Source: Aquila chrysaetos chrysaetos
Lineage: Eukaryota > Chordata > Aves > Accipitriformes > Accipitridae
DNA length: 64,000 bases
Assembly (NCBI RefSeq): GCF_900496995.4
Contig: NC_044012.1
Location: 22,730,759-22,794,758 of the forward strand
Direction: 5' to 3'
Shown here: one piece after another, positions 1-25,901 of the stretch
How positions within the stretch are numbered: the first letter of the stretch is position 1
How the letters are laid out: every line of letters starts with the position of its first letter
Notes under the pieces: model-generated
Databases searched by the model: none
What the model saw: the letters and a program-made list of their open reading frames with translations, nothing else
What the model was told of the DNA's origin: nothing
Position numbers and translations under genes: made by a program

Positions 1-39
1 TCAAGGGTTGAGGGTCCGTGACCTCTCCCTGTCCTGCAG

Positions 40-86
40 CCCCCTGAGGTGGTTCAGGGGGACATATTTCTGCCTGAAGATGGCCG
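40..86 (+). other. candidate internal exon of an unidentified plus-strand gene
   Basis: A 47-nt block lies between a textbook acceptor (ctctccctgtcctgcag) and donor (ggccg|gtgagc). One frame is open (PPEVVQGDIFLPEDG). It sits beyond the CTCF 3' end and would be convergent with CTCF. I do not recognise the protein. With only one short exon in view, a chance pairing of splice-like signals is possible. Confidence 0.3.
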
Positions 87-184
87 GTGAGCATGAAAAG
101 GGCAGCTCTATCCTTCCCAGCGCTGCGAGGTCAGCCCAGCCCCATCACCTTGCACTGGGCATCTGCAAAGGGAGTTAATGGGGA

Positions 185-300
185 TGGGTGCTGGTGCCCA
201 CTGCAAGGTGTTTCTCCAGAGGGTGGGTGCCGGTGTCCACTGTAGGGTGCTTCTCCAGAGGTGGGGTGCTCGTGCCCACTGCATCAGGGCTGCTCCAGAG
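185..300 (+). repeat. imperfect tandem repeat, three units of about 38-39 bp
   Basis: Three adjacent units each carry the order GGTGC...GTGCCCACTG...CTCCAGAG, with a few substitutions between them (185-222, 223-261, 262-300). It is a small minisatellite-like array. The open frames that cross it merely repeat the unit. Confidence 0.75.
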
Positions 301-1879
301 CAGACGTGCCGCCCCAGGCATCATGCCAAAATGACAAAACTGCTGCCCCAAAGCAAGGACAAGAGGCAGAGGCCAGGTAGCCTCCTTGGAGCCACAGGAG
401 TGAGCACTCAACCACTCTGCTCCCCAGGGAAGGCTCTGGACCAGACAGACAAAAAGCCAGAAGTGCTCCAGGATGGAGCAGAAAGCTGTTCTGTGCCCCG
501 TGCAGTGCTGCAGGACTTCTCTGGACCCAATACTTCTCAGTGTTGGCTCGGCTGGCCCTACTAGAGACTGAGAAGGTGCTGAGTAAGCCAGCAGAGCTGC
601 TCTCAGCCAGCAGCCTGGGTCCCAATAACCAGCATCAGCTGGGATGGAGGGTGGCAGATGCTTTGTCCCCCTAAATTGCCCCTTTTTGACAAACCACCAA
701 GCTCCCGGCTGCCTGAGCTGCAATCTGCCAGCCAAGGGCTCCCAGAGTAGTCTTTTTTTCCCCAGAGGTGGAATAACTCAGGAGAAGGTGATCCCTGGAA
801 GGGCTGGGTGATACTGCTCTCCTGCCGCATGCACCTGGGGCCACAGCGCTTCTGAAACCACCTGCAGCATGAAAGCAAAGGCAGGAAGCCATCTCCCTGC
901 AGGGACAGCGTCTCCATAGAGCCCAACCACAACACACAGCAGCTCTTTCTCAAGGAGGTGGCTGGCGAGAACATGGCTCAGGGCAAGGACCAACCTCTGC
1001 CAAGGCACCTCCTCAAGCCTCCTGAGCTACGTCAGCAAGCAGATGAGCACCAGGAAGAGGAAGGGCAGAGGGTGTTCACCACCCAGCAGAGACGATGACA
1101 GTCCTGGCTGGATCTATGGCTTTTTCAGGATGACAGGAGACCAGGCTACTGGTGGCTGAACTTCTCAGAAAGGGCACTAGGTCCCAGCTTTGTCATGCAA
1201 GGATATTCAGGACATAGAAAGAGAGCAGCTGTCACATTGCACCCATCAGAAGATGGCTTCTACTGAAGCTTAGAAACACAAAGGAGCTGCAGGCAAGCTG
1301 CATCCCAAGCTCATTCCCCAAAATACTGGGTCCCACATGCTGGAACATGCTGAGCATGAGTGCAGCAGAACATCTACACCAGGAGCAGGGCAAAGGAAGA
1401 CATCCACATGCACAAATGTTCCCTGCCCGATGTGCAAGCCCAGGCACGTCAGGGTGTCCAGAGCAAACCACCTCTTCTGTCTTCCCCCGCAGAGGACACA
1501 AGCTGGGCATTTTCAGCTCTATCTTAGAGTACCAGGACCTTCCCAGAAAGAGGTCCTGGTGCTTCTCTCCATCCCTAGATCACCCTTGGGGAGCTGAAGC
1601 ACTTAACCATGCTCTGTGGGTAATAGTAGGAGCTCTTTACCCCTGGCTCCAGAACACTTCATCCTTTCCTCTGCCCACAACTCCCCTCCCAGCCCAGATG
1701 CTCCTGTGCTGTGCTGACATGGGCACTCAGGTGCCCTCCCAGCAACCATGTCCTGTGTGCTCTCTCAGTGACAGCTTCTGCCATGGCTCTTGACCACTAC
1801 AGACTCCTTGAGTGGTGTTGGCTGCTGGTCACCTCTGGATCCAACCCTCTGCTCTAGACTGGGCCAGTTCAGCTGCTCA
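301..1879. other. region downstream of CTCF, nothing recognised
   Basis: Moderately GC-rich sequence with several medium open frames on both strands. None shows a known domain or a consistent exon structure. It may hold introns of the gene suggested by the candidate exon at 40-86, but that cannot be shown here. Confidence 0.5.
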
Positions 1880-3200
1880 GGGCCACGCTCAGCTGAGATC
1901 AGAACATCTCCAAGGATGGAGACCCCACAGCCTCTCTGGGCAGCTTTTCCAATGTTTGACTACACTTACAGTGGGAAAGGTTTTCCTTGATTCAAGCTGG
2001 AGTTTCCTCTGCTCCCGTTTGTCTCGGTTGCCTCTTGCCCTCTCACTGTGACACCTCCCAAAGGGGTTTGGCTCAATCTTCTCCACAATCTCCCATCAGC
2101 TATTTGCAGACAGCAGTAAGGTCCCCCCTTGCTTTCTCTCCTTCAGGCTGGTCACACCAGTCTCCCATCGCCTCTCCTTGCCCACCCTGTGCGGCAGTGG
2201 GAACTGTCCTGGGGGTCTGCCAGGCTCACACCAGCCTCTCACTTGTTTCTTGCACTGGGGAGCCAAGATGGCACCAGTTAGCCCTACAAGTGATCCCTGA
2301 GGAACATGAACAACCAGCATCAGTTAGACATTGTACTGCTGACCACGCTGAAGACAGTGGCCCAGCCAATTTTCCATGCACCCAATAATCCTCTTCTCCA
2401 GTCCCCATGTCTTCAATTCTGCTATAAGGAGGCTACAGAAGACCATGTCAAAAGCCTTGCTAAAGTCCAGATGAACATTCACTGCTCTCCCCTTGTCCAC
2501 ACAGCCAGCCACCTCCTTGGAGAACACAATGGGGTAGTTCCCCAGATCTTCCTTTTCACCCTTCTTGAAGACAGGTGGGACATTTGCCTTTTTCCAGGTG
2601 TCATGAACCTCCCCAGATCATTGGGATTTTTCAAAGATGAGAGAGTGCAATGACATTGCCTGGTTTCCTCAGCACCTTCAGATGTTTCCCTCAGACTCTG
2701 CCATTAGACTTGGGCCCTGGGAGGTCTGAAGACAGACTTCAACAGCCAAAATCAAGGCAAGAGCAGCACTGAGTACCTTGGTCTTTTCCATGTCCTTTGC
2801 CACTAAGTCTTCTGCTCCATTAAGGAGCAGGCCTGCATTTTTCCAAAGCCTTCCTGCTGCTGCTGAAGCCCTTCTTAATACAGAAGCTGTTCTTTTTGTC
2901 CTTCATGTGCTTCTCCAAGTCCAACTCCAGCTGAGCTTTGGCTCTCCCAACTCCAGCCCTGCACACTCAGGCAGGGTCTGCTCCTTCAGGGCAGCCTGTC
3001 CCCCCTTCTACCTTGTGCACTTCCTTTTTCCCTTCCTGCTTGTCCACGTTGGCTGTCTACCACGCATGCCTGACTTTCTGCCGAAGACATCCTTGGATTT
3101 CGCATAGCTCTGGCCCACATTTCAGTCTGCTCTTAAATGCACGCTCAGACCAGCAAATCCACCACAGCTCTTGCCCTGCTCCCACCAACACAGTTTAGGA
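1880..3200 (-). mobile_element. old CR1 LINE copy downstream of CTCF
   Basis: The minus strand carries diverged CR1 ORF2 sequence. The segment at 2527-2324 translates to DKGRAVNVHLDFSKAFDMV and, further on, a diverged form of the WIENWL motif, the typical CR1 reverse-transcriptase region. The part at about 1885-2260 resembles the CR1 3' portion ending in the LEVFK/WNRLP zone. It is full of stops and indels, with segments missing between the 3' end and the RT core, and is older than the copy at 9.1-10.3 kb. Outer limits are approximate. Confidence 0.8.
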
Positions 3201-5849
3201 TAGCATAGGACGGTTTAGTCCACAAGCCTGGTCATGTCAGCACCAGTTTGGATTCTGCCCACCTTCCATGAGTCAGGCAGCTTGGAAAACACTAACTGCT
3301 CTGCAAGGGTGTCCCCGTGTCCTCCACCTCTTAGAGGCTCTGCCAACAGCTGCCTCCCTGGCCTAGTCTCCCTGAGCTGTCCCCTGATCTACATTTGTCA
3401 TCATTTCACCTGGAGAATCATCTGCTACAATGATGTGAAGACAAAAGAGTAGAAGAGGTCATTAGTTTTTCCTCCAACGAGGCAGAAGAAAGCATGCCAT
3501 GGTTTACACCCACAAAACCTCAATCTGACACCCTTGGCTAAAGAAGTGGGCTTGGACCTCCGCTTAGTAATGTCAGAGGAGTTAAGCCCTCTAACCTAGG
3601 GGAGCTCTAAAGCTCTGGAAGACAAATGAGCCTTTGGCAGGCTGCAGCAGTCACATAGAGCCAGTCTCAGCCCCTCTTAATCCTGATGCCATTCTCCAGC
3701 ATGCCCTCAGGACAGCAGCCCAAGCACCAGAGACAGCAGCCAGGCCAAGCAATTGGCTGAGACAGTGATGCTCCTGGGATCCATACTAGCCCTAGCTTTT
3801 AACTCACAGTCCAGGACACAGGGCACAGCTTTTCCAGCACTGGCAACAGCGCTGGGGCTGAGCAGAGATGTTCTGTCCACATTCAGGCTTGAGATGCTGC
3901 CCTGGATGCATGTCCTCAGGAGCAGGCTGGGATGTTGCTCTGCATCTCTCCAGAGCAGCTCCACCAAGGGCAAACCAGAAGCCTGCAAGAGAGGCACACA
4001 TGCAGACATACCTGCCCAAGGCAGGAGCCCCAGCTCAAATAAAAAAAACAGGCTGCGTAACAGGACTATTGACTGAGCAAGCACAAAGAAACCAGGTCAA
4101 CTGAGCAGACTGCAAAGTAACACACCAGGCTGAGGAAAAAAGGAGGATGGCCACAGGGTGACTGCTCCAATACCCACTAAACCCTTGCTTGGGTCTCTGG
4201 AGAAAGTTCAAAAAGCAGTTCACAATAAAATGCTGCTTAGAAATCTTTTCCTCAGCTAAGCACAGCAGAAGCCACCAGCAGTCCCCTTTGGAGACCAGCC
4301 TTATCTTCCCAGGCCTGCTGCGGCAGTGGGCTGTGCCTAGCAGGGCAGGAGCTGCCAAGGAATACAACACACCACCAGTAGATCAAAGACTACTCAGGAG
4401 CAACCACACTTGTAGTCTTTGGACAAATCTACCTCTCAGGCTCTCTTCCTTCAAGCCCACCATCAAGCTGTTCACACGCAGCCATTTCCTCCAGCTCCTC
4501 TGAACTCCAGCAGAGCTGGCAACACGTCTTGGCGTCACTCAGACCTGGGTACAACAGCACAAGCTGCTGCGCAGGGAGGTTGTGCAGCAGTGCTCCCACA
4601 GACCAAGGGAGGCCTCTGCTAGAGCACGCACAACACCTCCTTGGGGCACCATCACGGGTCACCAGTTAAAACCAAGCCACTGCAACATCTTTCATGCCCC
4701 ACTTGTAAACAGTGGGTTGAGCCAGAGGGTTTAAGAGATGATGGTGGTACTCCTTACAGATCCCAAGGACACCTTCAGTTTTCCAGCTCACCATAAAGCC
4801 TCCCTAGCTCTAGGCTTATGGAAAAATCACATCTCCTTCAGAGCACTGCCTCCATCTGAAACATCTTTGGGCTTTTGAGTACCCAACGTTCTTGTCCAAC
4901 TGAGAAAGCGCTTGAGGATTTATCCTCTTCTGCAGCCAGACCTGGCTCCTTCTTGCAGAAGCAGCCCTTGCATTTACCTCTCCCACCTGCTGAAACAAGC
5001 CTCCAATCCTGCTCAGGCATCAACCTCCAGACAGCTTTTCTTGGCAAGTTTAAGAAGGACCATCTCTCAGGACCAGAGATAACTAGTCACCAAACATCTA
5101 GTGTTAAATTAAAATTAAGTCTAGCAACTCTTGTGATTTTTAAGATTTCATTTTCAGTAAATAGTATTGTGCCATTTGCAGCAACTCCTGTTCTGAAGCC
5201 AGCAGTACAAGAGGCACTATCCTGAACTTACACAGCGTGCAGCTACCTGACTGCTTACTCTCAGCTGGCTTCTCTAAGCTGCTTTCACAGGTAACTAAGA
5301 AGATACACCACGGAAACTCCACCCAAGTATCAGTCCCATTTTCCAGAATGAAATGGAAATAATACTCCCGCTATCTAAACCATCAGCTACAATCATTTAA
5401 ACCCACAGGCAAAACAAACAAAAGCAACAACCACCACTCCCGCATTACTTCTAGCTCAAGCTGTAAATGCTGACATTTGCAAGTGGCCAGCCCAGCACAT
5501 CTTGCATGACTTCTCTGCTGCATGCTCCTCCACTCAGCCCCAGCTGAGCAAGCAGCTTAGACCCCTGCTACATGACGGAGCTGCTGTAAGGAAACAGGGA
5601 CCGTGCGCTGGCTTCACCGCAGTAACACCACTTGCTTACGTGTACATTCACCTAAAGCTGTGATTTAATGTCACAGATAGCTACCTCGCATTCGGCACAG
5701 GGCAGAGGGAACACCCACAGCGAGAGAAGAGCTGGTTCCTGTTTACAGGCCTGCAGCATCTTTCTAGGAGGAGTGATGGCTTTACAGTCTGGAGATCACT
5801 GCCAGGTCATACCATTAATATATACAAAGAAAGCAGCCAGTGAGCACAC
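3201..5849. other. intergenic sequence between old CR1 and CTCF 3' end
   Basis: No gene, RNA or repeat family was recognised. Open frames of up to 125 codons (for example 3707-4084 minus and 3753-4076 plus, which overlap on opposite strands) have no domain signature. Confidence 0.5.
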
Positions 5850-5866
5850 ATGTTAATCCATTATTA

Positions 5867-5872
5867 TTTATT
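5867..5872 (-). terminator. CTCF: CTCF poly(A) signal (AATAAA)
   Basis: The minus strand reads AATAAATAATAATGG about 1.36 kb past the CTCF stop codon, a distance that fits the long CTCF 3' UTR. It is the most distal good hexamer before the sequence loses UTR character. Cleavage would fall about 15 to 30 nt further, near 5840-5855. This is inferred from the motif only. Confidence 0.6.
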
Positions 5873-6551
5873 AGCTGTACAGCAGTATATTCTCCTTCCC
5901 AGCTTTCAAACCCCATTACATATTTTATAACAGTATTTTTTTCCCATGTTGGCTTCCTAAAATAATGAAAAATATCACACAGTACAGCTAAGTACAAAAA
6001 TGCATCAACCTAGAGTCTGATAGCTAAACTGATAGCTCTCTTAAAAGCGATACATAGAAGAAAAATTTGTTTGAAATCAGCAAGACTGAGGCTCTATAAA
6101 AAGCTTACATATTTTAACATGTGACAGTTCATATACAGGCATCATTTGTATTTCACATTATTCCTTTTTTGTCTTTATCAGAGATCCAAAATTGTATAAT
6201 TACTGACCTATTAAAATTTCCTGGCCCAGGTTTTGAGGGCTGCAGTGACCCACTTATAAATCACCACTTCTTCCTTAACACAGGATTCATAAACACAAAA
6301 TACAACTACAAGATAGAGCAAAGAAAATGTAGTCGTGAAATTATAACTCGAAAAGAAGGTTAATTATACATGTTTCAAATGCCAGTTTTGTGTGCTTCAA
6401 AACCAGATTTCACATGTGGGTTTCTCTTGTTCTGCAAGCAATAGTCTGGGTACATCTCTTTTCTACGTGATTGGTTATCAACAGCTTTTCCAACATTTAC
6501 ACTCTATCAATTCTCTTATCACTTAGTTTGAAAGGAATTAAAATACTGGGG

Positions 6552-6557
6552 TTTATT
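6552..6557 (-). terminator. CTCF: possible proximal CTCF poly(A) signal
   Basis: An AATAAA on the minus strand (TTAAATAAACCCC) within the CTCF 3' UTR, about 0.68 kb after the stop. Use would shorten the UTR by half. Motif evidence only. Confidence 0.3.
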
Positions 6558-7232
6558 TAAACTGCATTTTTGCATACCTCTTAATTAATGGAAAAAGATT
6601 AAAATGTAAAAAAAAGTTATTTACAAGCTTGACCATTACAGAAATGCTTTGCAGAAAGCAAAGCATATTAAGGACAGAAACCAGTTGGAGCATGCCAAAA
6701 CTACCGTGTGCAGCCGACTTGGAGAACCGGAGCTAGTCAGTGGGGAAAAGCAAAAAACATTTTAAAAGTCTAGAACCCTCCCAAGTCTGCATTTACAGTT
6801 AAAAACACTACTGAGAGAAGGAGGCTCAAGGACTCTGGGAACTGGAAGGGCAAGTCCGGAGTGGTTTACCACATACTCTAGTCAAGGCTTCCACTTTTGT
6901 ATATTAAAACTTGGTGCATGTAAACACGGCCCTTGGACCAGCTTTACAATGCAGTTCAGAGCAAAACTAAATCAAGCATCTCACAGGAAACCCTCAAGGA
7001 CTCAAAAATATTTCCTAATGTTCCATGATCCTGTAATGCTAACATAAAACAGCAAGTTCTAGTTAAATCACATTCTAACATCATTTTGAAGTTTTATTTC
7101 CCAGTATGTTTGGTAAAATGGTCTAAAATGATGCATTTCCCAAAGCCAAGAAAAAAGGTAAAAGGAAAAATAGATTTGAGCCGCTTAAACACAGCCCAGG
7201 CCAGTTCAGTCAGCCAGCGTGGTCTTCCTCCA

Positions 7233-21129
<13,897 letters not shown>

Positions 21130-21575
21130 CTAACTGAAAACAACCAGCTCAAGAGCAGCAACATATTGCAATCATATTCAGAAAACGGGATTTGGTAACT
21201 GTAGGTCTCTCCTAGCGTACTGCCACCATAAACCAAGACAATCACAGAATGCTGCCTGAAGTGAGACAACTGTACCAGTTTCTTGTAAAGGACAGAAAGC
21301 AAGGAGGGGAAATTAAGTGATATGCATGTTCCCATTTCTCAAAGACCACAAATCCCACAGGCAAGATGTACAGCAGTATTATTCTTTACTGAGCTTGTTT
21401 AGTCACTCCACACAGTTTAGCAATATCAGAGGCAGTCTTTGGCTATAAATTTTAAAGATACAAAAATAACATACTGTTAAAAGTAAAAAGCCAACCTTAA
21501 AGAAAGTCTTGCATTTGAGAACCACAGAACTTTTCCAGGAAGAAAAAGCACTAAGAATTGAGCACAAGAACTTAC

Positions 21576-21627
21576 GTCTCACTTGTTTCATGTCAAACAA
21601 CTACTATTTGTGTATGTTTAAACTTCT
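21576..21627 (-). other. CTCF: candidate non-coding exon 2 of CTCF, with a short upstream ORF
   Basis: A 52-nt block sits 0.5 kb upstream of the first coding exon. It is bounded by a pyrimidine-rich acceptor (ttttgttgttaag|AGAAG) and a strong donor (GAGAC|GTAAGT). Its only ATG is at 21591-21589. Spliced to 21048, or to the alternative 21045, that ATG opens an 8- or 7-codon ORF ending in TGA at 21040-21038, one base before the CTCF start. A second non-coding exon is known in mammalian CTCF transcripts. That this block is its counterpart is inference from splice signals. Confidence 0.4.
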
Positions 21628-22784
21628 CTTAACAACAAAAGTAAAAAGGACATAATCGAGTTAGTCAGGTGTATTTCTTGTAAGCAGCATGGAGTTCAAC
21701 TCCTGCTCCCACTTCTGGGCACCGCCTGGCCCCTGAGCAGAGCAGAGGAAAGGATGATGCATGGTGCCCTCTTCGGGCCGAACGAGCTGCAGCAGGCAGA
21801 CAAGGCTTAGGTACAATTTTACTTCAATGTAAATGATAGGGACTCAGAGCTGGTGGACTCTAATGATTTCTCACGATACCTGGGTTAAATCTATCCACAT
21901 AGTCATAAACAAACAACAATATTGAAGCTCAGCATTTTCGTGGGCCTTAACTGTAATTCTGAAAATAGCTGCATTCAAGCATAACATTGAGATTTTCTTC
22001 CTTCTCAGACCATCCAGGATTCTTCTCTGCAGTCAGGGTAAAATATGAAATTCCTGTATTCTCATCCTGCAGGAAGGTTGCTTCCAGAGTAACAATACCT
22101 GAAAGAAATTATCATTTTGCAGCTGTCTTTTTCCCCAAATGAAAATAACAAAAATCATAGTAAAGCAGTATTTTGTAAGTCTACCTCTGTTTCAGGTGGT
22201 TTGCTTTGGGAAAAATGAAAGCAGATTCCACAACCATGTCAAATACGTTCCCTGCATCAGGATATAATTTATTATACCCCTCACTTAAGTGTTAAAAAGG
22301 TACCAAGGTCAATTTTACTGCTGAAACAAGTAACAGAAATGCCAGTTTCCTTACAAAACTTGTAACAAAGTTCTGATTCCAATTCCAGATTTGGTAAGAG
22401 ACGTCCACATTTTCCTATTGGATTGACTGGCCTCTCAGACCAACTAACAGAACCTATTTAATCTGTCTTGTGAACTCAACACTTAAATCTCACACCATAC
22501 TACTTTCAAATATCTACACTTAATCTGGCATATGCATTTTTGAAATACACAGGCTTACACACATGAACATGAAACAGCTGTTAGTCTTCACCAGCTTTAA
22601 GAATTACAGGACATGTCATTGTTATTATTTTTAGAGAGTCCTTGCTTTTACTCTACTGCCTTTTCTAGTATCATCCACTTCTGTTGTGAGAACAATATAG
22701 TTCATATTGTTCTTCAGCCTGCTCAGACTAGGGACATCTATTAATGTCCTGTCATGATATTCATTATGTCATGGGCAGCAGCAG

Positions 22785-22800
22785 TCTCCAGGGGGCACCA
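22785..22800 (+). promoter_or_regulatory. candidate CTCF-binding motif in CTCF intron 1
   Basis: The sequence TCTCCAGGGGGCACCA carries the CCAGGGGGC core of the CTCF consensus (CCACYAGRKGGCRS type). Two positions at the 5' side differ from the consensus. It lies 1.75 kb upstream of the first coding exon. No binding data can be read from the sequence. Confidence 0.3.
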
Positions 22801-25800
22801 AATACCCAGAAATACTGACATATGGCTTCATGTGCACTCCCTGCAGGGATCCAGCCTCTCCTTTCCTTTACCACCCATCAGCTTTTCCAGTCAAAGCAAA
22901 TCCATATGGATAAACAGCTGAAGTACACAAGATGATGTAAGTACTTAACACTGGCCAGCAGGCGATCAGAACTGGTCTTTGGTCTACAGCAACTGCAAAA
23001 CAATTGGAGCAAATTGTTTTTCAATTATCTCAAGTAGCTGCAGAGAGACAGAAGGAGAAGCCTCTTCAGGTGACCAGAAGTCTCTGAACAAGAAAAGGAT
23101 GGACAGAGCTAAACAAAAGATAAGAATGTGGTAAATGGCTGGGAGGGTGGGGGAGGCAATAATAACAAAAGATTTAAGACAGAAGGAAAAAATGGCAACA
23201 GCCCATCTGCAGAGCTAATGCAATTCCACTTTGGTGCCTTGTAGAGGAACAGAGCAGAGGTCAGCAAGCTTGACACAAAACACATGCAGCTCTGAGCAGT
23301 TCAGGTCAGGCTCTCATAAGGACCTCCACATTAATTGCCAATATCAAAGTTGGTAACAAGCCTGCTAAGTCACCTGAAAGCAAGCCAACAGGCCAAGATT
23401 TGCCAGTGTCCTCTAGGATCCTGCAGAAGCAGGTCCTCCAGTGGAGTGGTTGGAAGGCATCATCTCAGACTTGCACACCAGAAAATCCTGTGTCCACCAA
23501 GGAACAGGTCACTCACATAGATGAAGACTTTTGCATATGGCTCACGTTGTCAGGAAAGTTTGCCAGCCTAGGAATGCAGGCTTACACTGAGACCAAATAA
23601 ATGCCTGCAGGCAAGACTTAGCTTAAAGAATGCTCACAATGAAGGGTGTACATGCGTGTGAAATAAGTGGAAGGCCTCTCACAACCATTCAGCAAAGAAA
23701 CCAAGACACCCCTATTTTTTCCAGCTCCCTCTCTTATTTTAGAGATGATTATCTCTTACCCTAGAGTTACCTGTCGCTACTCGCCACATCCTCCTGCGAA
23801 AGCCAGACCCCAAAGCAGCAGGCCCGGCGAAGCACGGCTGTCCTCCAGCGGCGAGTGACACACACTGCAGCAGCGCAGCCGGGATGGTCTCCTGCCACCT
23901 CCTCTTTCACTGCTCTCTAGTTAATCCTGACTCCTGTACTCCAAAACTCAGCACACGGGTAAGCATTTACTCCTGCCTGTTCCATGCTATGCACTACAGT
24001 CTGTTCCTTTCAGTAAATTAATCTGAAAATGACTGTTTTTAAAGCCGGCTCTTGCCAGCAGAGGAAACCTTACAGTATTTTAAAGAAAACTACAAACACT
24101 CCAGGTTAAACTAACAACGTACCATGAAAATACAGAAATATACAGAAGGAATCTCGATTGACGTCTTGGCCAGCTCAAAAATCTTGCCAAGCTACCAAGA
24201 TTTCTTCCCAAGAAAGTGTGGATTTTCAAATTAAAACACTTCTACAACTGGGGATACACATGATGGCCTCTAAACTTGAGAGGAAAGGTGGCTAGACAAG
24301 ATGTATGGGCTCTTTCTTTCCTATTAAATCGGTTCTCTGGACAGACTCTCCATCTCTGCTGTGGTGAGCTTTGCACTGCCTGTCCATGTCACTTCTCAAT
24401 CACTCTGTCTCAAAGTATTAGCCAGTTTTTGTCCTTCCTCTATTTCTTTTTTTTTTTTTAAACTTAAATGTCCTTTTTCACAAAGTGGGTTTCAGAGGAA
24501 GGTTTTATATTTATTGGAGAAGTCACCAGAAGATACCATCAACTCACTGAATGTGATCCTGCAGCTTGCTGAGGATTTTCCATTTCCACTAATTTTAACA
24601 GAATTGGATCTTCCTCAACTTTTTACAGATTTACGCTCCTAGAAATTACCCAGCCAAGTTCTGAGACAAAGTTTCCAATATTTCAGAGAACGTGTCACTT
24701 GCTACAACCAAGACCATTATAGCAGAACACTAGGAATAAAAACCACTCAATATATTTTGCCTTACCATTCTCCCAACTTTTTATTTCTGGCTTTTATCTT
24801 CAGCTCTCTTCCTACCAGTTACTGTACCTTATACCAATAGCTTAGTTCCACAATGACTGACTCTAAAAAGGAAAACAAAGCAGCAGGTTAACAGAAGATG
24901 ATTTGGTAAATCAAGACTGAAAAAAAAATTAAAGAGAAGAGCTTCCAGAATAAGGAGAGTGACCAAGGAAAGACCAAAGAACATTTGAAATCAACACCAC
25001 AATTCCCATGCAATAGCTCAAGCTAGTCTTTACACACATGCTCACTCAACAGGCTCTACCAACTCAAATGAGAGACACTGGATCACTAAACAGCTCAATG
25101 CACTGTCACAATCCAATTAGCCAGGTAAAAAGTTGTGACATTCAAACAACAGACCTAAGCTTTCTCAAATAACTGACGGGCAGTTCATCTAAAATACTGA
25201 AACAAGCAGAAATAAGATGGGGTATGCATTTGATACAACTGACACCTTGCTCCAATGAAAGGAATCAAAAGATTGCTTGAGAGAAAGTAATTTAATGCCA
25301 ACAGACCTACTAACTGCAGCACAGGAAAAAGTCTCAGCCCAACTACAATACAACGTTTTGCCATTCTGGGTCCCGTCCAAAAGCCTCACACTTAACCAGC
25401 ATAGCATTCAGCTTGAAGGTATAAACTCTTAACATTCAGGAAGATGATTTAAGAAAACTTCCAGTACAGCAAGGCAGATAAAACTCAACACATAACACAA
25501 AAAGACAGCATTCAATTAATGCAGTCCTACAACAGCATTAATCTTAATTGTAGAAACATTAAAAACAACTTGCTGTAGATGTCAATGCAGACAGTACAAA
25601 CCCAGAGACAGATGTTTATATATTAGGATAGCTAGTGCCAATGCATGTTCTTCTAGCTGGGTTATTTATAATAAAGCTACTGTCACAAAGAGGCATTTGC
25701 CTGCCTCTCAGCCAATATTAAAAAAAACAAACCCTGAACTGCATCAAGCTTCATGGACCAAATAACAGCAAAATATTTTTTTTTTTGCCAAACAAAGCAC

Positions 25801-25879
25801 AGTCTCATTAAAAACTGTAGGACATTCAAAGCAATTGAAAAGTAGATTTAGTGCTGTAATATACCATTCACTTGAGCAA

Positions 25880-25901
25880 AATAATAATAATAATAATAAT
25901 A
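25880..25901 (+). repeat. (AAT)n microsatellite
   Basis: About seven AAT units in CTCF intron 1. Confidence 0.85.

Noticed and set aside
3707..4084. Overlapping plus- and minus-strand frames of 107 to 125 codons downstream of CTCF
   Set aside because: No domain, no splice structure, and both strands open over the same bases, as expected by chance in moderately GC-rich DNA.
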